From positions 115,941-179,940 of the forward strand of contig NZ_VCGW01000006.1 of NCBI RefSeq assembly GCF_007671675.1: a stretch of DNA of 64,000 nt, read 5' to 3'. Position 1 is the first letter of the stretch, and each line of letters starts with the position of its first letter. Positions 62,080 to 64,000 of this stretch are shown here, piece after piece. The translations under genes were made by a program, and so were the position numbers. The stretch comes from Marinobacter maritimus (lineage in GTDB: Bacteria; Pseudomonadota; Gammaproteobacteria; Pseudomonadales; Oleiphilaceae). The notes below the pieces were generated by a model. That model worked only from the letters and a program-made list of their open reading frames with translations, had not been told where the DNA came from and did no database searches.

Positions 62080-62810
62080 TCTTCACACACCTCGTTATCG
62101 ATATATCCGAGGCCATCCAGCACCAACGAAGGATGGTGAGCTGCCGTCATTCCAAGTGCAAGCAGTCGCTCGGCATCCCCCCCTGTCAATACAGTCTGTG
62201 ACAGGTTCAGCTCAAAGACATCTTTTCTGACCCGATCGATCATTGCCTGGAACAGCCAGGACAACCCATGGTTTACACACTCTGCAGTACTTATTCCCGG
62301 CTTCGTTCGCGACACTTCGCCTGCCTCAAAGGCAATTCGTGCGGCGTCGTTTTTCAAGCTTCTCAGCATCATCTTCAGGCCGGGCAGAATGTATCCCCCA
62401 ACGTGCTGCCCCGCATGATCCACGTAGTCGACTGTAATCGCGCTACCAGCATCTATCACAGCGCACCCGCACTTGTAGTGTTTCCACGCGCCGTACATCC
62501 CATGCCAGCGATCGGCCCCCATGGTCCGCGCATCCATATAAGAGTTCTGCAAACTGGAGCGCCGATCTTCAGCCCAGTAGAAATGCACCGGCCCAGCTAC
62601 CTTTCCATCAAGGTACGACAGAAGCCGCAACCGCAACTCTTCAGGGGCAACCGTCGACACTCCAACTCGCGAAACTGAACCAAGATAACCGTCAATATCC
62701 GCAAACGGGGCGTCCATATCTAACGCCGACCACCCTTCATGGATGATCACGCCCTCACTCTCCAGGCGCCACTTCATTCGCGTGTTGCCTGCATCTACCA
62801 GCAGCCTCAT
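62076..62810 (-). CDS. coaX: Type III pantothenate kinase
   Basis: A 244-residue CoaX that catalyses the first step of coenzyme A synthesis without feedback inhibition by CoA. It belongs to the ASKHA fold: the phosphate-1 motif DAGNTRMKW near the start, GADRWHGMYGAW near residue 97, DAGSAITVDYVD near 119 and GGYILPGLKMM near 138. Its start overlaps the birA stop as ATGA, and its stop overlaps the SPOR gene start, so the three are probably coupled in translation. Confidence 0.95.
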   Translation of the reverse strand: MRLLVDAGNTRMKWRLESEGVIIHEGWSALDMDAPFADIDGYLGSVSRVGVSTVAPEELRLRLLSYLDGKVAGPVHFYWAEDRRSSLQNSYMDARTMGADRWHGMYGAWKHYKCGCAVIDAGSAITVDYVDHAGQHVGGYILPGLKMMLRSLKNDAARIAFEAGEVSRTKPGISTAECVNHGLSWLFQAMIDRVRKDVFELNLSQTVLTGGDAERLLALGMTAAHHPSLVLDGLGYIDNEVCEE

Positions 62811-63772
62811 AAAGCGACCCGCAAGCTAATCTCTCCGGCCCGGATTGGCACCACTCCTGACACCCCCTCAACCAGATAATTCCCTTGTCCGTCGACACCA
62901 CAACCAACACCTATAACATCGCCCCCCTGGGCCACGAGATGACGCCCCTTGAACATATCCCGGGCCTGCCATGACCCCTGGAAGGAGCCGAAACCTTTTT
63001 CGGCAAACGCCTCAGCAGTTTCCAGCAACGCATTGATGAGAGCGGATGCAATTCGGTTCCGGGACCAATCTGTCTGCGGGGCGACCTGCCCGAGGCTGGC
63101 CCAAGGCTGATCAACATCGTCGGCGTGACTCATGTGAACATTGATACCAATACCAGCGATGACGCGAACAACCCCCTCTTGCAACTCACCTTGAAGCTCA
63201 ACCAGGATCCCCCCGAGCTTTCCGTCAGACAGGAAGATGTCGTTGGGCCATTTCAGACGTACACCGGGTACGCCCAGCCCCTCAAGGGTTTCAGCAACAG
63301 CCACGCCCAACACAAGACTAAGCCCGTCCAGAACAGAAAATCCGCCCTGGAAGGTAAGGCCTGCACTCAGATAAAGATTCTCACCCCGCGGACTTCGCCA
63401 AGGCCTGCCACGGCGACCACGCCCCTTAGTCTGACTATCTGCGATAGCGACGGGCACGCCTGCAGCTCCCTTCGATAATTGCCGGACGACCTCTGTATTC
63501 GTTGAGTCCACCTCATCCAGGACTGTCAGGGCAATACGGTTACGAGTCGGCTCAGCGAGCCCTGCCAAAATAGTGCCGGCATCAAGCAGGTCAACCGGCG
63601 TAACAAGCCTGTAACCTCGACCTCTGACAGTATCGATCTCGTAACCCTCATCAAGCGCACGACGCACCTGTTTCCACACAGCCGTGCGACTCACGCCCAA
63701 CTCCCGGGCCAGACGTTCTCCGGAATGAACCTGCCCATCACTGAGCAGCGAAACAAGCACTTTGGATTTCAT
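62807..63772 (-). CDS. birA: Bifunctional biotin-protein ligase / biotin operon repressor
   Basis: A 321-residue BirA with an N-terminal winged helix (SGERLARELGVSRTAVWKQVRRAL, about 16-40), the central ligase domain with GRGRRGRPW (biotinyl-AMP loop, near 115) and VRLKWPNDIFL (near 170), and a C-terminal SH3-like domain. It attaches biotin to acetyl-CoA carboxylase and can repress biotin genes. I chose ATG 63772 (MKSKVLVSLLSDGQVH); the frame is open to 63817. It lies next to the end of an rRNA operon. Confidence 0.95.
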   Translation of the reverse strand: MKSKVLVSLLSDGQVHSGERLARELGVSRTAVWKQVRRALDEGYEIDTVRGRGYRLVTPVDLLDAGTILAGLAEPTRNRIALTVLDEVDSTNTEVVRQLSKGAAGVPVAIADSQTKGRGRRGRPWRSPRGENLYLSAGLTFQGGFSVLDGLSLVLGVAVAETLEGLGVPGVRLKWPNDIFLSDGKLGGILVELQGELQEGVVRVIAGIGINVHMSHADDVDQPWASLGQVAPQTDWSRNRIASALINALLETAEAFAEKGFGSFQGSWQARDMFKGRHLVAQGGDVIGVGCGVDGQGNYLVEGVSGVVPIRAGEISLRVAL

Positions 63773-63841
63773 AAAATTGCATCCGGCATGAGAATGAGTA
63801 ACGCGGGGATTAAACACCAGGAGAGCTGAAAAGACAAAACG

Positions 63842-63878
63842 AAAAAAACCCCAGCCTCGTTAGAAACTGGGGTTTTGG
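63842..63878 (-). terminator. rRNA operon terminator
   Basis: On the minus strand ACCCCAG and CTGGGGT pair around a 12-base loop, followed by seven T. It lies directly after the 5S gene and before birA. Confidence 0.9.
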
Positions 63879-63889
63879 TATTAAGAGTC

Positions 63890-64000
63890 TGACGATGACC
63901 TACTCTCACATGGGCAAATGCCACACTACCATCGGCGCAGGCCTGTTTCACTTCTGAGTTCGGGATGGGATCAGGTGGTGCCAGGCCGCTATAGTCGTCA
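63890..64000 (-). rRNA. rrf: 5S ribosomal RNA, 5' end at or just beyond the window edge
   Basis: The minus strand reads TGACGACTATAGCGGCC at the edge and contains the conserved 5S blocks CACCTGATCCCATCCCGAAC, TCAGAAGTGAAAC and GCCGATGGTAGTGTGG. The ends TGACGA and TCGTCA pair as helix I. About 111 nt are visible; a few 5' bases may lie outside the window. It marks the end of an rRNA operon that continues to the right. Confidence 0.93.

Overview
The window is chromosomal DNA from a gammaproteobacterium. Gene order closely follows Pseudomonas-type chromosomes (ssb - MFS - uvrA next to the ribosomal operons; birA - coaX - SPOR gene - four tRNAs - tuf - tRNA-Trp - secE - nusG). Protein style, moderate GC (about 55% by eye) and the LPS-core genes suggest Marinobacter or a close relative. 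The genus is my inference from memory; I could not run a database search. I see no phage, insertion sequence, CRISPR array or toxin/antitoxin genes.

Layout. Positions 1-5735 hold LPS-core genes: a cut-off kinase-like gene, kdkA (Kdo kinase) converging on it, then a tightly overlapping run of a family 9 glycosyltransferase, an O-antigen ligase and two tandem family 8 glycosyltransferases. Positions 5775-10177 (minus) hold a small DUF6165-like protein, ilvE and glnE. Positions 10256-18646 hold a potassium channel-like gene and mgtE (plus), then a CYTH phosphatase, a porin with a candidate Pho box, dtd, pip and typA (minus). Positions 18647-24197 are the nitrogen-control block: glnA with two NtrC sites and a sigma-54 promoter, a DUF4124 protein, and ntrB-ntrC with a third NtrC site. 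GlnE, which adenylylates GlnA, lies about 9 kb away. Positions 24273-29258 hold ssb, a YajR-like MFS transporter and uvrA.

From 29329 to the right edge everything is on the minus strand. In transcription order (right to left) there are: the 5S rRNA end of an rRNA operon; birA-coaX-SPOR; tRNA-Thr(TGT), Tyr, Gly, Thr(GGT), tuf copy 2, tRNA-Trp; secE-nusG; rplK-rplA-rplJ-rplL-rpoB-rpoC; rpsL-rpsG-fusA-tuf copy 1; the S10, spc and alpha operons; and finally rpoA and rplQ. rpmJ (37 codons) lies between secY and rpsM.

Most of the window is conserved housekeeping. The most interesting signals are regulatory. The 75-nt rpsJ-rplC spacer contains about 28 nt that look like a 23S rRNA domain I segment near the L4/L24 binding region, beside a perfect 10-bp hairpin overlapping the rpsJ stop codon: a candidate rRNA-mimic autoregulatory element inside the S10 operon. 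Other points are a Pho box before the porin, three NtrC sites, two near-identical tuf genes that differ in start codon, and structured spacers in the str and spc operons.
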